Source: Candidatus Saccharimonadota bacterium
GTDB taxonomy: Bacteria > Patescibacteriota > Saccharimonadia > Saccharimonadales > Saccharimonadaceae
Direction: 5' to 3'
Assembly: GCA_030528815.1 (NCBI GenBank)
Contig: JAUMYE010000057.1
Coordinates: forward strand, 1 to 6,454
DNA: 6,454 nucleotides
Below the pieces are notes generated by a model that saw nothing but the letters and a program-made list of their open reading frames with translations, ran no database searches and was not told the origin of the DNA. This document shows positions 5,476 through 6,454 of the stretch, in pieces. Both the position numbers and the translations under genes were made by a program. The first letter of the stretch is position 1, and each line of letters opens with the position of its first letter.

Positions 5476-5640
5476 ATCCTATGATTATCTCTGTTATAGA
5501 GGTGAGGGAGATCATTTAAATAAAGTCAAATCATTACTGTGCACAACGCACAGTATGAAGACATGCTAGGTTAAGAACCTAAGTGCTACGGAGGTCTTCA
5601 GAGCAAATCTTTTCCAACTATCCAAAGGAGAGTGATAACT
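5476..5640 (+). promoter_or_regulatory. Long structured 5' leader RNA of the unknown membrane protein gene
   Basis: Several helices are visible. Stem A: ATGAT (5481-5485) with ATCAT (5511-5515), enclosing CTCT/AGAG (5489-5492 with 5498-5501). Stem B: TACTGTGC (5535-5542) with GCACAGTA (5548-5555), 8 bp with loop ACAAC. Stem C starts on the very next base: TGAAGAC (5556-5562) with GTCTTCA (5594-5600), enclosing TAGGTT/AACCTA (5567-5572 with 5576-5581). B and C could stack coaxially. A GGAG (5590-5593) sits inside the closing region of stem C, away from the true start codon. I compared by memory with M-box, lysine, c-di-GMP, ydaO, preQ1, THF and T-box consensus features and found no match. It may be a cis-regulatory RNA or an mRNA-stabilising leader. 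Confidence 0.6.
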
Positions 5641-5651
5641 ATGTTGGAAAA
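5610..5651 (+). promoter_or_regulatory. Start-region hairpin framing the ribosome binding site
   Basis: TTTTCCAAC (5610-5618) is a perfect 9-base reverse complement of GTTGGAAAA (5643-5651), which comprises the G of the ATG start codon and codons 2-3 plus part of codon 4. The 24-base loop carries the Shine-Dalgarno AAGGAG (5625-5630). When folded, the stem would hold the end of the start codon and early codons in pairing, a plausible on/off switch for translation. Confidence 0.6.
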
Positions 5652-6454
5652 AACACAGTCAATCGCACGAAAGGGATTCGTCTTTCTGTGCGTCGTTGCA
5701 GTCATCTGCAGCGCCATCTTTGGTGTGACGACTATTGCAGCCGTCGATAAGTTCCACGAATTTATCGAAACACCTTCCGTTCAGGCGGCCGACATTTCGG
5801 ACGTCAACTATGTCGTTAATGACGCAATTGAGGAACCTCAGGCAAAAAACCTTGTGGAACTCAAGCCTGTGTCAAGTAGCGGCAACAATGGCTCCGGCTC
5901 TGGCGGTATTATCAATGTTACCTTTGGTAACGATACTGTTCAGAACGATGGCATCGACAGCAATAATTATAACTTCAACCACAATCTGTGGCTTGACGGC
6001 ATGAATGCTGACGAGGCTTTCGACGTATTCTTCAGCTGGCTTAGCTGCGACCCCTGCCTCATGGCTGCCACTGCGACTGGTATTCAGTCTCGCATCGGCG
6101 ATATTGGCCTTCAGGCAAAGGAGTCCGGCATTACTGGCCTTGAAGAGAAGGCAAACGCTAGTGCGTTTAGTTACTATGACGACCGTGCATACTGGCAGAA
6201 TGACCTGAATACTCTGTACAACTACCTGAGTGAAAAGCCCAGAAAGATCGATGAGATCGGGGACTATAACTCGGCTATGTACCAGAGTCACTATGACGGC
6301 TCTATTCTGCCCAGAATCGTAGTTCGCAAGACCAAGAACAGCAACGGACACGCTATCGCGTTCGAGCTTGCTCCTGGTACCGAGGTCCGTTTCAGACTGG
6401 AATGTGGATTCCAGATGGTTGATATTATCGAGACTTATGTCCCTGAGACTACAA
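5641..6454 (+). CDS. Unrecognised membrane-anchored protein, 3' end outside window
   Basis: The frame is open from ATG 5641 to the window end, 271 codons with no stop. AAGGAG at 5625-5630, ten bases upstream, supports the start. Residues 1-11 are basic/polar (MLEKTQSIARK) and 12-35 form one hydrophobic segment, so the protein is probably anchored with the rest outside the cell. No convincing signal peptidase site lies just after the segment. Residues about 80-88 are a Ser/Gly/Asn-rich linker (SSGNNGSGSGG). A Trp/Phe-rich stretch with the motif CDPC (136-139) is followed by a helical, charged part; from about 228 to the end the composition suggests beta strands. I recognise no family. Codon use differs from the neighbours: CTG serves 7 of 16 Leu, CCC three Pro and AGA three Arg, while obg uses no CTG or CCC. 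It is preceded by a perfect-consensus promoter and a structured leader, suggesting high or switchable expression. It may be an acquired gene or a highly expressed surface protein. Confidence 0.8.
   Translation, partial: MLEKTQSIARKGFVFLCVVAVICSAIFGVTTIAAVDKFHEFIETPSVQAADISDVNYVVNDAIEEPQAKNLVELKPVSSSGNNGSGSGGIINVTFGNDTVQNDGIDSNNYNFNHNLWLDGMNADEAFDVFFSWLSCDPCLMAATATGIQSRIGDIGLQAKESGITGLEEKANASAFSYYDDRAYWQNDLNTLYNYLSEKPRKIDEIGDYNSAMYQSHYDGSILPRIVVRKTKNSNGHAIAFELAPGTEVRFRLECGFQMVDIIETYVPETT

Noticed and set aside
5481..5519. A 12-codon leader peptide frame in the last gene's 5' leader
   Set aside because: It starts only about five bases after the predicted transcript start with no ribosome binding site and coincides with a stem; there is no run of regulatory codons.
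5735..6208. Plus-strand open frames in another phase within the last gene
   Set aside because: Ser/Thr/Arg-rich low-complexity translations without ribosome binding sites; the frame from ATG 5641 stays open throughout the same region.
5872..6351. 159-codon open frame on the minus strand
   Set aside because: It is antisense to the better-supported plus-strand gene with promoter, ribosome binding site and membrane anchor; its composition looks like an antisense shadow.
1..6454. CRISPR array, tRNA genes, insertion sequences or long repeats
   Set aside because: No regularly spaced repeats, no tRNA cloverleaf signatures, no transposase-like frames and no terminal inverted repeats were found on reading both strands.

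Overview
The window looks like chromosomal DNA of a candidate-phyla-radiation (Patescibacteria) bacterium, most likely a Saccharibacterium (TM7). The reasons are the gene content and order: the C-terminus of a baseplate-J-like surface protein of the type widespread in Patescibacteria, then ruvX, mltG, a secreted LysM-CHAP peptidoglycan hydrolase and obg, all compact. Proteins are read with the standard code, and TGA is not used as an in-frame sense codon in any called gene, which argues against the recoded Gracilibacteria/Absconditabacteria. The assignment rests on family resemblance only; no search was run.

Region 1 (1-2622) is a tight plus-strand operon. It holds the 3' part of a surface-type protein, ruvX (one-base overlap, TAATG) and mltG (seven-base gap with a clear AGGAG). 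Region 2 (2617-3934) has its own extended -10 promoter overlapping the mltG stop codon, a short 5' leader with two inverted repeats, the LysM-CHAP hydrolase gene, and a clean rho-independent terminator. Region 3 (3949-5194) is obg with its own promoter; its start is better placed at 4004 than at the upstream ATG at 3980. Together regions 1-3 encode envelope remodelling (MltG, CHAP hydrolase), a surface protein and housekeeping functions (RuvX, Obg).

Region 4 (5195-5640) is a 446-base stretch with no protein gene that is full of RNA signals. First comes a free-standing promoter-RNA-terminator unit of about 150 nt (5213-5399), a candidate small RNA that I cannot place in a known class. Next comes a perfect-consensus sigma-70 promoter (TTGACA-17-TATAAT, with TG extension) driving a leader of about 165 nt with several stable stem-loops. 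A 9-bp perfect inverted repeat then frames the ribosome binding site of the next gene and takes in the last base of its start codon.

Region 5 (5641 to the window end) is an open, unfinished gene for an unrecognised membrane-anchored protein of at least 271 residues. Its codon usage differs sharply from obg (CTG for Leu and CCC for Pro are common here and absent there). The combination of strongest promoter in the window, elaborate leader, altered codon use and unknown protein makes 5400-6454 the part most likely to hold something undescribed.
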